Positions 1-6,997 are shown, counted from the first letter of the stretch. The stretch is DNA of 48,308 nt from Bacillota bacterium (GCA_023410575.1 JAEYPP010000042.1:1-48308), one strand, 5' to 3'. Notes: a model not told the origin generated them from the sequence alone. Translations and numbers: made by a program.

Positions 1-160
1 AAATATTTTCGTGTAAAATAATAGCCAAGCTAGGATATACATCCATGCTTGACTATTATCTAGTAGTTTGTGAAAACTAAGGAACCGCCGTGTACGGAAC
101 CGTATGCACGGTGGTGTGAGAGGTCGGCTAATCAATTAATGGTTAGCCTCCTACTCGATT
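1..160 (+). ncRNA. Group II intron, 3' end (domains V and VI)
   Basis: This is the 3' tail of a group II self-splicing intron whose 5' part and any reverse transcriptase gene lie left of the window. Domain V is the hairpin at about 85-113, with arms CCGCCGTG and CACGGTGG, an inner stem and a two-base bulge. The 5' arm contains CGC, the triad variant known from group IIC introns. GTGTGAGAGG follows, then a domain VI hairpin (GGCTAATC/GGTTAGCC, about 125-148) and a 3' end CCTACTCGAT with an A seven or eight bases from the end that could be the branch point. The exon starts at about 160/161: from 161 on the sequence matches an intron-free copy starting at 4985, which fixes the 3' splice site to within a base. 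Class assignment is inference. Confidence 0.8.
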
Positions 161-417
161 AACACAAGAAAATCCGAAGTCAGAACTTACAAAATAAGCT
201 ACTAAAGTAGGCAAAATTTCTGGTCGTGGTGGAAAAAACAAGTAAACGGAAGTGGAGAAAAAGGAAAGGGAAAGCGTGCTTAGGAAGCTTCAACAGCATA
301 AACAAGAGTCGGCAGAGCAACAGACGGTTGGCAAAAAGGTAGATAAGAAGAAAGATCGATACAGAATAGCTTCCTTCGGTGAGTATGGCAGGGGCGTGAC
401 ACGCCTCTGCTTATTGC
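161..417 (+). repeat. Long direct repeat, copy 1 (pairs with 4985-5240)
   Basis: About 255 bases match 4985-5240 with roughly ten differences by eye. Copy 2 encodes a 50-codon lysine/glutamine-rich reading frame. In copy 1 that frame is broken: the ATG is lost by a one-base deletion near 209 and a TAA occurs at 243-245, leaving only a GTG-initiated stretch from 252. The segment starts exactly at the intron 3' junction and runs into the hairpin/promoter repeat at 367-500. It looks like a duplicated piece of a former mobile element and not a working gene. Confidence 0.75.
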
Positions 418-500
418 TTATAAGGGAAAATAATGGGATTAATGGTGGGAGTGTGGTAAAATAGAGGCGATGGAAAATCTGAAGTTGTGGAGGATTATAG
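367..500 (+). repeat. Hairpin/promoter repeat R1
   Basis: First of four related repeats (R1 here, R2 about 3377-3510, R3 about 5191-5310, R4 about 5389-5520). All share AGCTT.CTTCGGTGAG, a hairpin (388-410: GCAGGGGCG, loop TGACA, CGCCTCTGC), TTATTG.TTATAAGG and a G-rich stretch ending in GTGTGG next to an A/T-rich -10-like hexamer, here TAAAAT at 457-462. A GTGGAGG stretch at 486-492 follows and could serve as a distant ribosome binding site. The gene at 507 starts directly after it. Promoter activity is inferred from sequence only. Confidence 0.65.
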
Positions 501-506
501 ATATAA

Positions 507-1073
507 ATGAACAATGAGATGATTGAATTTGAAGAACCTAATCAAAATAAGCAGGACGATGTAATTGAAAAAAGATTACAGCAGTTGAATGAGTTATATG
601 AGATGTTAGAGCGTTTGAATGCAAAAGGTTGGGTTGCAAATGCTTGGGGCGGTTGCGAAGATGATTTTTCTGACCCAGACGGAAGCGTACTGAGTGATTT
701 CTTAGAATATGTTTATGTACATTATGAATACTTAGATGTGACTGACTGGATGGAAGCACTTTGTCAAGTTTTAAGTTGGCAGTACCAATCTATGCATGAG
801 GGTGTAACAACATATTATGAAAACTTTTACGGCGGTTCAGAATATCCACTTATTGTTCAAACAGCATCGTTTTTACAACGAAATGGCTATATGAGTATTT
901 ATGAACAATACAATAAAGGCATTGTGTTTTGTGAGGAATATGAAGGATCTAAAAATGAAAAAGTAAATGCTAATGAATTGGATATATGGATAAATTGGCA
1001 CACAAAAGAAGTTTGGGATTTTAGCGTTGATATTCTTTTGAAACACAGGGATGAGTGGAGATGGAAAGCGTGA
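507..1073 (+). CDS. Hypothetical cargo protein, 188 aa
   Basis: I do not recognise this gene with confidence. It encodes a soluble, acidic, aromatic-rich protein without signal peptide or membrane segment. A central stretch (roughly residues 95-125, with YYENFYGGSEY) vaguely recalls DMP19/DUF4375-type proteins, which would fit an immunity-like cargo gene, but this is weak. It follows repeat R1 directly, and the repeat supplies a possible promoter. The GGAGG at 488-492 lies about 14 bases from the ATG, which is long, so translation may be weak or start at the second in-frame ATG (519). Downstream, a hairpin at about 1089-1113 may end the transcript just before the IS21 element. Confidence 0.6.
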   Translation: MNNEMIEFEEPNQNKQDDVIEKRLQQLNELYEMLERLNAKGWVANAWGGCEDDFSDPDGSVLSDFLEYVYVHYEYLDVTDWMEALCQVLSWQYQSMHEGVTTYYENFYGGSEYPLIVQTASFLQRNGYMSIYEQYNKGIVFCEEYEGSKNEKVNANELDIWINWHTKEVWDFSVDILLKHRDEWRWKA

Positions 1074-1180
1074 TGTAAGCACACCAATTTTCAGGCTTCT
1101 AGAGAGTCTGAAATCACATATAAATGTCAACATAAAAATGTCCTCCCCCCCATTTGATCATTTAAGCGTGTACAATTGTG

Positions 1181-1933
1181 TTACTCATCCTCTTGTTTGA
1201 TATATTCTTTCAAGCGATAGGATTTTCCAGTAATATTAACAACATGAGCATGGTGAAGAATACGATCTAGTATAGCGTTAGCTATTACTGGATCGAAAAA
1301 TACATCATCCCAGTTATTAAAATTGATGTTGGTCGTCAGAATTGTACTTTTCTTTTCATATCTCATATCAATGAGTTGGAAGAATAACTTAGAGTCCTCC
1401 TTCTCGATAGGTAGATAACCTAGCTCGTCAATAATCAAGAGCTTATATTTACAAAAGTGTCTTAGTCTATCATCAAGTCTATTTTCAAGCTTTGCTTTCT
1501 TCAATTGTTGGATAAGGTCATGACATTTAATGAAATACGTACTTACTCTTTTTTTAGCTGCTGTAATCCCTATAGAAACAGCTAAATGTGTTTTACCAAC
1601 ACCACTTGTACCTAAAAACACGATATTTTCTTGTAATTCCAAAAAACGAAGCGTTGCAAAATCTAATATCTGCTGTTGATTGATACTTGGTTGAAATGAA
1701 AACTCAAAGTCTTTTAGTTCTTTATGGTGAGGAAATGCCCCCACTTTGACCATTGAGCGTATCATATTTGCCTCTTTAAAATCGATTTCATAGGAAGTTA
1801 GCTTCGTTAATCCTTCTGTAAATGTAAGATTATTTGTAGTAACAAAATCGATTACCTCATCTAAATGAGTAATCATTTGTTTTAATTTTAAGTATTCTAG
1901 ATTCTTTGTTAATTGCGCATACATGCTAGTCAT
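1181..1933 (-). CDS. istB: IS21 helper ATPase IstB
   Basis: IstB is the AAA+ ATPase that assembles on DNA and activates the IstA transposase during IS21 transposition. The 250-residue length is normal. The Walker A motif GTSGVGKTH (about residues 107-115) and Walker B LLIIDELGY are intact, and the N-terminal helical domain is present. It overlaps the end of istA by eight bases, so the two are translated as one operon. Nothing suggests inactivation. Confidence 0.95.
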   Translation of the reverse strand: MTSMYAQLTKNLEYLKLKQMITHLDEVIDFVTTNNLTFTEGLTKLTSYEIDFKEANMIRSMVKVGAFPHHKELKDFEFSFQPSINQQQILDFATLRFLELQENIVFLGTSGVGKTHLAVSIGITAAKKRVSTYFIKCHDLIQQLKKAKLENRLDDRLRHFCKYKLLIIDELGYLPIEKEDSKLFFQLIDMRYEKKSTILTTNINFNNWDDVFFDPVIANAILDRILHHAHVVNITGKSYRLKEYIKQEDE

Positions 1934-3233
1934 TTTGATACATTGCTCCTATTAATTTCAAGTTTTCTTTTGCTAGTTTTGTGATGTCCTCGCACTTTGT
2001 AGGCATCGTGAGTTTACTTAATTCTAAGTAATGCGTATCTTGATAATTTATTTTTTTTGAACTTATGGTATGCAATGTGACCAATGTCGTGTTATAATAC
2101 ACATGCAAATGGTTATCATGCACTTGTAAGTTTAACGTCTTTCCTATATACTTTGCGGGTACAGAGTATTGGTTGGACTGATAAGTGATCATACTTGATG
2201 GATTTACTTTCACTGTGTTCGTAACGATTTGGTATTGCTTCCTTATTTGATCCTTTGGTAGAGGGAATAAGGAGGCTTTTTCTTTTTCATAATACATAAT
2301 TGGGATTCGCCCAGTACCCTTATTTACTTTACTATTCACTCGATCATTGATACGTGCTACTAATTCATGTAGTTGTTCATAAGTTAGTAATCCATTATAA
2401 GCTCTTATTTCGTCAAGTATCTTCATAGGTGCTTCAACTTTTGCCTTTGTTTGTGGTCTTCCAGCGATACAAGGTTTCACTTTAAAACCATAATCCTCCG
2501 CAAACTGCTTAAACCGAGCATTGACCTTCCCTGATTGATATTCAGTTCTAGGTTGATCCATAACTGTTTTCATGTTATCTGTAAGTATTTCATGAGGAAT
2601 TCCATTCAATAATTCAAAAGACTGATCCATTAATGAAAACAGGACATCTTGCGTTTTAGAGAGCGATAAACGATAAATACGATATCTTGAATAAGAAAGT
2701 AGCATAACAAGTATATTGATTTCTACGTTCTCCCCATTCTGTAACGTAAATGGGATTGATTCTTTCCAATCGAGCTGAGCTTGTCTTGCAGGAGCTGTTT
2801 CGTATCGTATATGAGCTTTATTTGAAACAGCATGTTTTTTCTTTTGAGTAAAATAGCATTGAAATTCAGGATATTTTTGAATATATCTTCGGAAGCTAGA
2901 CTCAGCACATACTAGACCATGATTATCAACAAGATACTGCCATAAAATACTTTTATAGTAGAATATCTGTTGATTAGAATCTGATAGTAGTTCATTAATT
3001 AGCTCATAGTATTCATCTAGATTGGATGATCGTTCACGAGTAAGTTTTTTTCGGAATCCATTTAGATATTTATCTACAGTACGTCGATCTTTACCTAATT
3101 CACGAGCAATTTGGCTTTTATTAATTTTCAATGTTCCGTCCTCCAAGGAGGGCTTAAGTTTTACTAAATCTGATAATGTTTTTATAGTTAAGTCTGTATT
3201 AATGTTTACTGAGTAGATCATAATTACCTCCAA
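1926..3233 (-). CDS. istA: IS21 transposase IstA
   Basis: IstA is the DDE transposase of the element. Near residues 35-60 there is a helix-turn-helix (KSQIARELGKDRRTVDKYL) for end binding. The catalytic core shows the expected acidic residues in QLDWKE, LTDNMK and KVEAPMK. The length of 435 residues lies within the family range. The first codon could be the ATG at 3233 or the second in-frame ATG four codons later, since AGGTAATTATG is the nearest purine-rich site. With istB it forms a complete, probably still mobile IS. Confidence 0.95.
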   Translation of the reverse strand: MEVIMIYSVNINTDLTIKTLSDLVKLKPSLEDGTLKINKSQIARELGKDRRTVDKYLNGFRKKLTRERSSNLDEYYELINELLSDSNQQIFYYKSILWQYLVDNHGLVCAESSFRRYIQKYPEFQCYFTQKKKHAVSNKAHIRYETAPARQAQLDWKESIPFTLQNGENVEINILVMLLSYSRYRIYRLSLSKTQDVLFSLMDQSFELLNGIPHEILTDNMKTVMDQPRTEYQSGKVNARFKQFAEDYGFKVKPCIAGRPQTKAKVEAPMKILDEIRAYNGLLTYEQLHELVARINDRVNSKVNKGTGRIPIMYYEKEKASLFPLPKDQIRKQYQIVTNTVKVNPSSMITYQSNQYSVPAKYIGKTLNLQVHDNHLHVYYNTTLVTLHTISSKKINYQDTHYLELSKLTMPTKCEDITKLAKENLKLIGAMYQND

Positions 3234-3306
3234 AGGTAATCATTATAACCCAGAGTTGTACATTTTTAAATGATTGTTTCTGTACATTTTTATGATATCA
3301 TTTATA

Positions 3307-3510
3307 GCATAAACAAGAGGTGGCAGAAAAACCGGTGAATGACAAAAAGGAGGATAGGAAGAAAGACCAATACAGGTAGCTTACTTCGGTGAGTATGGCA
3401 GGGGCGTGACACGCTTCTACTTATTGTTTATAAGGAAAAAATCGATGGAATTATTGGGGGGGAGTGTGGTATAATGGGTGGTGCTGGAGGAGAGCGAAAA
3501 TTTGAATTGC
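3307..3510 (+). repeat. Hairpin/promoter repeat R2, truncated on the left by IS21
   Basis: The segment right of the IS begins in the middle of the long repeat (GCATAAACAAGAG, equivalent to about 295 in copy 1) and continues into the shared core. The hairpin at 3398-3420 has a damaged right arm (CGCTTCTAC). It ends in GTGTGGTATAATGG, whose TGGTATAAT at 3467-3475 is a perfect extended -10 match, the best of the four copies. I see no clear -35 box. The small broken gene at 3522 follows. Confidence 0.65.
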
Positions 3511-3521
3511 GTGGTGACTAT

Positions 3522-3734
3522 ATGAGAAATATAATAAAAGAATACATAGAACAAAATAAGTTATGCAACGAATATATTTTTAATGACTATAACGAGTTCT
3601 GAGAAATTCTTTTTGGCAATGGAGGAGCTGTTAGTATGATTGTTTGGTTTGATTATTGCAAAATAAATGAACAATCAGAATCATTGGGAGCTGGCGGATA
3701 CATAGATAAAAAGAATGTTGACTTAAAACTTTGA
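3522..3734 (+). pseudogene. Small unknown gene with in-frame TGA
   Basis: One reading frame runs from the ATG at 3522 to a stop at 3732-3734 and is interrupted only by TGA at 3600-3602. Before the stop it reads ...NDYNEF and after it EILFGNGGAVS...WFDYCKINE, a plausible continuous globular protein of 70 residues if the TGA stood for Trp (TGG to TGA). I do not recognise the family. It sits directly behind repeat R2, in the position the other repeat copies keep for their cargo gene. I see no selenocysteine-type element, so a nonsense mutation is the simplest reading. Confidence 0.55.
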
Positions 3735-3782
3735 AGTTTACGAACTGTTAAACAAATTTGAATTTGAAGAGGAGATACTTGT

Positions 3783-4007
3783 ATGAAAAATGATAAAATG
3801 TGTCCGAAATGTCAGTCTGCAAATATTGTTAGAATTGATGGCTACGCAGGTGCATATGGGTCAGGAAATAATGTGATGATTGGTAAGTCTATTTTTTCTG
3901 CGGTAAACGTGAATAGATATATTTGCTGTAATTGTGGCTTTACCGAAGAATGGATTGACAAAGAAGATATTGAAAAAATTGCAAATAGCAAGAAATCAAA
4001 ACGATAA
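3783..4007 (+). CDS. Small zinc-ribbon protein, 74 aa
   Basis: Two CxxC pairs (CPKC near residue 7 and CCNC near residue 49) form a typical zinc ribbon, separated by a Gly/Asn-rich middle part. Proteins of this layout are common in clostridial accessory regions and have no assigned function. A good ribosome binding site (GAGGAG, 3770-3775) precedes the ATG. It is cytoplasmic, without membrane segment. It may be co-transcribed from the R2 promoter. Confidence 0.75.
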   Translation: MKNDKMCPKCQSANIVRIDGYAGAYGSGNNVMIGKSIFSAVNVNRYICCNCGFTEEWIDKEDIEKIANSKKSKR

Positions 4008-4159
4008 ATTCCAATTTGTCGAACAGATGAAAATTTGAAGTTGGTGGGGGTTTTATACAAAAAGCAACTGATAGTTGACATTATTCCACAATTGAATGGT
4101 AGATTTCAGGATACTTATATTTTAAAGTTAATCTACAATATTGAAAAGGAGAACTTATT

Positions 4160-4741
4160 ATGAGTATTTCAGTTAAAATTCAACAGTTAAGAAAAAGTAA
4201 TGGTTTATCCCAAGAGCAACTTGCAGAAAAGTTAGATGTATCCCGACAAGCTATATCAAAATGGGAAAGCGGTGTCACCTTTCCCGATGTTGAAAAAATT
4301 GTTCTTATTAGTGAATTATTTAATATTTCAACAGATTATTTATTGAAAGACGAAAATACTGTTAAATGTGGTGAAGTTACACAGCAATGTGTTCAGGTTC
4401 CCCAAAAGATTTATATCGTGGATATTAATAAAAGAAAACTGTCTGCATTTGATGAATTTGCAGTTGAAATGTTAGGCTTCAATAATAATGGAGAAGCTGA
4501 TTTGATTACAGGAATAAACAAGTCGGTTACAAAAGTAAAAGTTCCTGTATGTATTCTTTACGGAGTTACAAAAGGAATTTTAGGAATGAATAAACATACT
4601 ACGCTTGGTTTCTATGCCTCTTTAGAAGATGCTGAAAAAGAACTAAACAATATATCAAGAACTGGTGCAACAGAAACGGTATATGAATTAAAATATGCTG
4701 CTAAAATGCAAGGTGTTTGCATAGCAAATTATGATAAATAA
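4160..4741 (+). CDS. XRE-family HTH regulator with unknown C-terminal domain
   Basis: Residues 1-60 form a Cro/C1-type helix-turn-helix (LRKSNGLSQEQLAEKL, DVSRQAISKWESG), the class often fused to a sensing or output domain in clostridia. Residues 80-193 form an alpha/beta-looking region I do not recognise. AAAGGAG precedes the start with good spacing. It probably represses itself or neighbouring cargo genes; no operator is obvious. The full length suggests it is intact although neighbours are broken. Confidence 0.8.
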   Translation: MSISVKIQQLRKSNGLSQEQLAEKLDVSRQAISKWESGVTFPDVEKIVLISELFNISTDYLLKDENTVKCGEVTQQCVQVPQKIYIVDINKRKLSAFDEFAVEMLGFNNNGEADLITGINKSVTKVKVPVCILYGVTKGILGMNKHTTLGFYASLEDAEKELNNISRTGATETVYELKYAAKMQGVCIANYDK

Positions 4742-4948
4742 TTAAGAAACTTTCAGTTTGTACCTTTGTCTACCATAGTCCGGGAGAGCCTTGGGCAGCT
4801 TTCCCTAAGACACAGGTAGGTAACAAAAGATTTTAAGAATGCCGTATTTTCAGCATGTTGCAGTGTTCCAAACGTTAATAAATGTTCTCCAAGAGATAAT
4901 AAATTATCATACAATGATAATTCAAGAGAATATCAGAGAATTTACAAA
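4742..4948 (+). other. Non-coding stretch with copy 1 of a short repeat
   Basis: No convincing gene is present. The segment at about 4749-4790 (TTTCAGTTTG.ACCTTT.TCTA.CA.AGTC..GGAGA.CCTTGGGCA) recurs at about 5338-5384, just before repeat R4. In the second copy the match ends where the R4 core begins, so the two repeats were joined by recombination. A possible frame from 4839 has no family resemblance and I do not call it. Confidence 0.5.
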
Positions 4949-4984
4949 CCTCAGAAACTCAGTGTTTCTGGGGTTTTTCTTTTT
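4949..4984 (+). terminator. Rho-independent terminator before repeat copy 2
   Basis: A ten-pair stem (CCTCAGAAAC / GTTTCTGGGG, loop TCAGT) is followed by TTTTTCTTTTT. The T tract ends exactly where the long repeat begins (4985). In copy 1 the equivalent position is the intron 3' junction (160/161). The intron therefore probably sat immediately downstream of such a terminator, which is the known target preference of group IIC introns. Confidence 0.8.
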
Positions 4985-5240
4985 AACACAAGAAAATCCG
5001 AAGTCAGAACTTACAAAATAAGCTACTAAAGTATGGCGAAATTTCTGGTCATGGTGGAAAAAAACAAGAAAACGGAAGTGGAGAAAAAGGAAAGGGAAAG
5101 CGTGCTTAGTAAGCTTCAACAGCATAAACAAGAGTCGGCAGAGCAACAGACGGTTGGCAAAAAGGTAGATAAGAAGAAAGATTGATACAGATAGCTTTCT
5201 TCGGTGAGTATGGCAGGGGCGTGACATGCCTCTGCTTATT
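4985..5240 (+). repeat. Long direct repeat, copy 2 (intron-free), with R3 core
   Basis: This copy matches 161-417 almost base for base and joins to the R3 core at 5191. The R3 hairpin spans 5213-5235 with one changed arm base (CATGCC). After TTATT the sequence leaves the family (ATAATTAAG), then returns to a diverged promoter-like end with TTTGGTAGAAT at 5280-5290. It lacks the intron present next to copy 1. Confidence 0.75.
5033..5185 (+). CDS. 50-aa Lys/Glu/Gln-rich ORF in repeat copy 2
   Basis: An ATG at 5033 opens a 50-codon frame ending in TGA at 5183-5185. The product starts MAKFLVMVEK and ends VGKKVDKKKD, highly charged and probably helical. It resembles in style the basic tails of mobilisation or accessory proteins on Tn1549-like elements, so it may be a severed C-terminus and not a gene of its own. 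The counterpart in copy 1 is broken. No clear ribosome binding site is visible. Confidence 0.3.
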   Translation: MAKFLVMVEKNKKTEVEKKERESVLSKLQQHKQESAEQQTVGKKVDKKKD

Positions 5241-5388
5241 ATAATTAAGTAAATGATATTATGGAATTTGGAAGAGAAGTTTGGTAGAATAAAAAGGGAA
5301 AAAATTGAAGTTTATGGAGTGTATGGTAACACCAAATTTCAGTTTGGACCTTTATCTATCAAAGTCATGGAGATCCTTGGGCAACAGA

Positions 5389-5520
5389 TAGCTTTCTTCG
5401 GTGAGTTTGGCAGGGGAGTGACACGCCTCTGCTTATTGTTTATAAGGAAAAATACAATGGAATTGATGGCGGGAGTGTGGAAAAATAGAGGCGATGGAAA
5501 ATTTGGATATGGTGGTGATA
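5389..5520 (+). repeat. Hairpin/promoter repeat R4
   Basis: The fourth copy of the core carries the hairpin at 5410-5432 (one mismatch, GGGGAGTG), TTATTGTTTATAAGG and GGGAGTGTGG followed by a degenerate -10 (AAAAAT at 5481-5486), then GAGGCGATGGAAAATTTGG as in R1. The DUF3795 gene begins at its right edge. The left side is fused to a second short repeat (5338-5384). Confidence 0.6.
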
Positions 5521-5524
5521 ACAA

Positions 5525-5818
5525 ATAAAAGACAATATAGATTTTACAACAATAACCGCTTGTGGAGAATGTTGTGTAGGGTGCAAAAAGAAAGAGGATG
5601 GTATTTGCCAAGGTTGTATAGAGTCGGATGGGCATTGTATGGAATGGACACAATCTAATGGTTGTCCAATACATAAATGTGCAAGAGAACATAATGTACA
5701 ATTCTGTGGATTGTGTAGAGAATTTCCTTGTGAATGGCTGATTCAAAAAGTTGTTTGGAGACCTAATGTAGTTGAAGAATTAATGGAATTAGCAAACTTA
5801 TACTATAAGCAGAGTTAA
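5525..5818 (+). pseudogene. DUF3795 cysteine-rich protein, no standard start codon
   Basis: The frame encodes a typical DUF3795 protein: TACGECCVGCKKKEDG near the N-terminus, CIESDGHC, and CGLCREFPCE towards the end, with cysteines spaced for metal binding. The function of the family is unknown. The frame is complete to TAA at 5816 but there is no ATG, GTG or TTG between the upstream in-frame stop (TAA, 5519-5521) and the conserved region. The best candidate is ATA at 5525, where relatives would have ATG AAA. It may be a start-codon loss or weak ATA initiation. The fault lies exactly at the junction with repeat R4. Confidence 0.7.
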
Positions 5819-5932
5819 ATGAAATTCCAACTTGTCGAGACCGTGAAATTCCAGTAATACTGAGAAAAAGATTTAATTTTGGGAAGCGTTAGATATTTTA
5901 TAAACTTGAATTTGACAAAGGAGTGTGACGGT

Positions 5933-6136
5933 ATGCTTATATTGGGGAGTATATTTTTGTTGGTTGCTGGGTTGTTGATGTTGTTCTTTCCTGCTGTGAT
6001 GTATAGCATTACAGAGAGTTGGAAAAGTAATGCTTCCAGCGAACCCTCTGGATTGTATAAGATACATATTCGTATTGGCGGTGTTGCTTGCTCGTTGGTA
6101 GGCATTGCAGGATTAATTGCTTGTTTCGTGTTGTAA
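5933..6136 (+). CDS. Small membrane protein (DUF6199-like), 67 aa
   Basis: Two hydrophobic segments (about residues 2-20 and 48-66) flank a short polar loop with ITESWKSN and GLYKIHIRIGG, a pattern I associate with DUF6199 proteins of unknown function. I chose the ATG at 5933 because AAAGGAG at 5918-5924 is well spaced and upstream in-frame codons add only an unlikely leader. It is predicted to lie in the membrane with both ends on the same side. The neighbours are degraded genes, so it may be an orphan. Confidence 0.65.
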   Translation: MLILGSIFLLVAGLLMLFFPAVMYSITESWKSNASSEPSGLYKIHIRIGGVACSLVGIAGLIACFVL

Positions 6137-6150
6137 ATTCCTATTTGACA

Positions 6151-6285
6151 ATGCAAAAACTCCAAGCAATAACCAAGACTGAGATACATCTTATACTTGG
6201 ACATGAGCAGATTGATACAACTCTTAGATATGCAATGGTGAATAAAAATAATGTGAAGTTATTACATAAAAAGTATATTTCATAA
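6151..6285 (+). pseudogene. Tyrosine recombinase, C-terminal remnant
   Basis: The last 44 codons read like the end of a phage/ICE-type integrase: HLILGHEQIDTTLRYAMVN carries the LGHxxxxTTxxYA signature with the second catalytic His and the Tyr nucleophile. The whole N-terminal and central catalytic region, including the first Arg box, is missing; the upstream sequence belongs to the small membrane protein. It is a deletion remnant of an integrative element and supports a mobile origin for this island. Confidence 0.75.
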
Positions 6286-6469
6286 TCATAGATTGGCTTG
6301 TAACGCAAGGCGTGTAAGATACATAATGCACGTGATTATTTGGAGTTTACAAAGGAAAGAGGGCATAATTGTTGAAATATTAGGTTTGAAGTTTACAACA
6401 ATGTAAAGTGATAAAAATAAATTAAAAGCATGTGAAGATTTGAATTTTATTGTCAAAGGAGATACAGTC
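6286..6469. other. Degenerate spacer between remnant and reductase
   Basis: No gene is visible. The stretch holds short repeated phrases found elsewhere in the island (TTTGAAGTTTACAA at about 6388, AGATTTGAATTTTATT near 6437), similar to the leaders before 3522 and 3783. This looks like worn repeat material. The AAAGGAG at its right end is the ribosome binding site of the next gene. Confidence 0.4.
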
Positions 6470-6997
6470 ATGAGCAATAGAAAAGTGGTTGTATATATTG
6501 GTATTAGCCTTGATGGTTACATTGCAACCAAAGATGATTCTTTGGAATGGTTGTTAAACACTCAAGGAAGTGGAGATAACGGTTTTGGTGAATTTTATGA
6601 CACAGTGGATACCATAATTATGGGAAAGCGAACCTATGATTGGATTATAGCACAGGAGAATGGACATTTTCCTTATACTGAAAAAGAATGTTATGTCTAT
6701 ACTACCCAAAAGATTAATGATACAGAGTATGTGAAATTTACTTCTCAAAGTCCAGAGAACCTTATTTCAGGATTAAATAAGGATGGAAAGAAAATTTGGA
6801 TTGTGGGAGGAAGCCAAGTTATTGATTTGTTTAGAAAGAAAAATCTTATAGATGAGTATATACTAAATATTGCACCAGTAATTCTTGGAGAAGGTATTCC
6901 ATTGTTTTGCGAGAGTGAAAGAAATGACCTTGTTTTTGATAAAGCGAGAACATTCGGGCAATTTTTAGAGGTTAGTTATCACACAGACAAATTGTAA
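6470..6997 (+). CDS. RibD C-terminal/dihydrofolate-reductase-like protein, 175 aa
   Basis: This is a stand-alone DHFR-fold protein of the RibD_C family (YyaP/YwjB type) that binds NADPH; its natural substrate is not known. Visible family marks are ISLDGYIA near the N-terminus, IIMGKRTYDW in the middle and IWIVGGSQVI for the nucleotide loop. The ATG at 6470 follows AAAGGAGATACAGTC with good spacing, so I prefer it over earlier in-frame codons. Such genes are common cargo in clostridial islands. It appears intact. Confidence 0.85.
   Translation: MSNRKVVVYIGISLDGYIATKDDSLEWLLNTQGSGDNGFGEFYDTVDTIIMGKRTYDWIIAQENGHFPYTEKECYVYTTQKINDTEYVKFTSQSPENLISGLNKDGKKIWIVGGSQVIDLFRKKNLIDEYILNIAPVILGEGIPLFCESERNDLVFDKARTFGQFLEVSYHTDKL

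Larger units (their letters stand above)
1125..3300 (-). mobile_element. IS21-family insertion sequence
   Basis: A complete IS21-type element of about 2.18 kb carries istA and istB on the minus strand. The ends are imperfect inverted repeats: the left end reads TGtcaaCATAAAAATGT from 1125 and the complement of the right end reads TGatatCATAAAAATGT up to 3300. Further TGTACA-type subterminal repeats lie at about 3258-3263 and 3281-3286, as is usual for this family. The match extends outward (TATAAA at 1119, TTTATA at 3306), so the exact ends are uncertain by a few bases. I see no convincing direct target duplication. The right flank enters in the middle of a repeat copy while the left flank is unrelated. 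Confidence 0.85.

Noticed and set aside
1074..1124. Hairpin near 1089-1113 as terminator of the 188-aa gene
   Set aside because: Stem is convincing but there is no T tract, so I do not list it as a separate terminator.
3522..3734. Selenocysteine insertion at the in-frame TGA
   Set aside because: No hairpin resembling a bacterial SECIS directly after the TGA, and the protein has no redox motif; Trp to stop is simpler.
4839..5021. Open frame of about 60 codons between the repeat pair and the terminator
   Set aside because: No ribosome binding site and no family resemblance. It runs through the terminator hairpin into the repeat.
161..5240. CRISPR array
   Set aside because: The repeats are long, irregularly spaced, few, and partly coding; no cas genes.
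361..5525. Integron attC array
   Set aside because: The repeats are similar in sequence throughout and carry promoters, no core-site GTTRRRY pattern is placed consistently, and there is no integron integrase.
5253..5528. 91-codon open frame across the R3 end and R4
   Set aside because: It is composed almost wholly of repeat sequence and overlaps the DUF3795 start in another phase; the open frame follows from the repeats.
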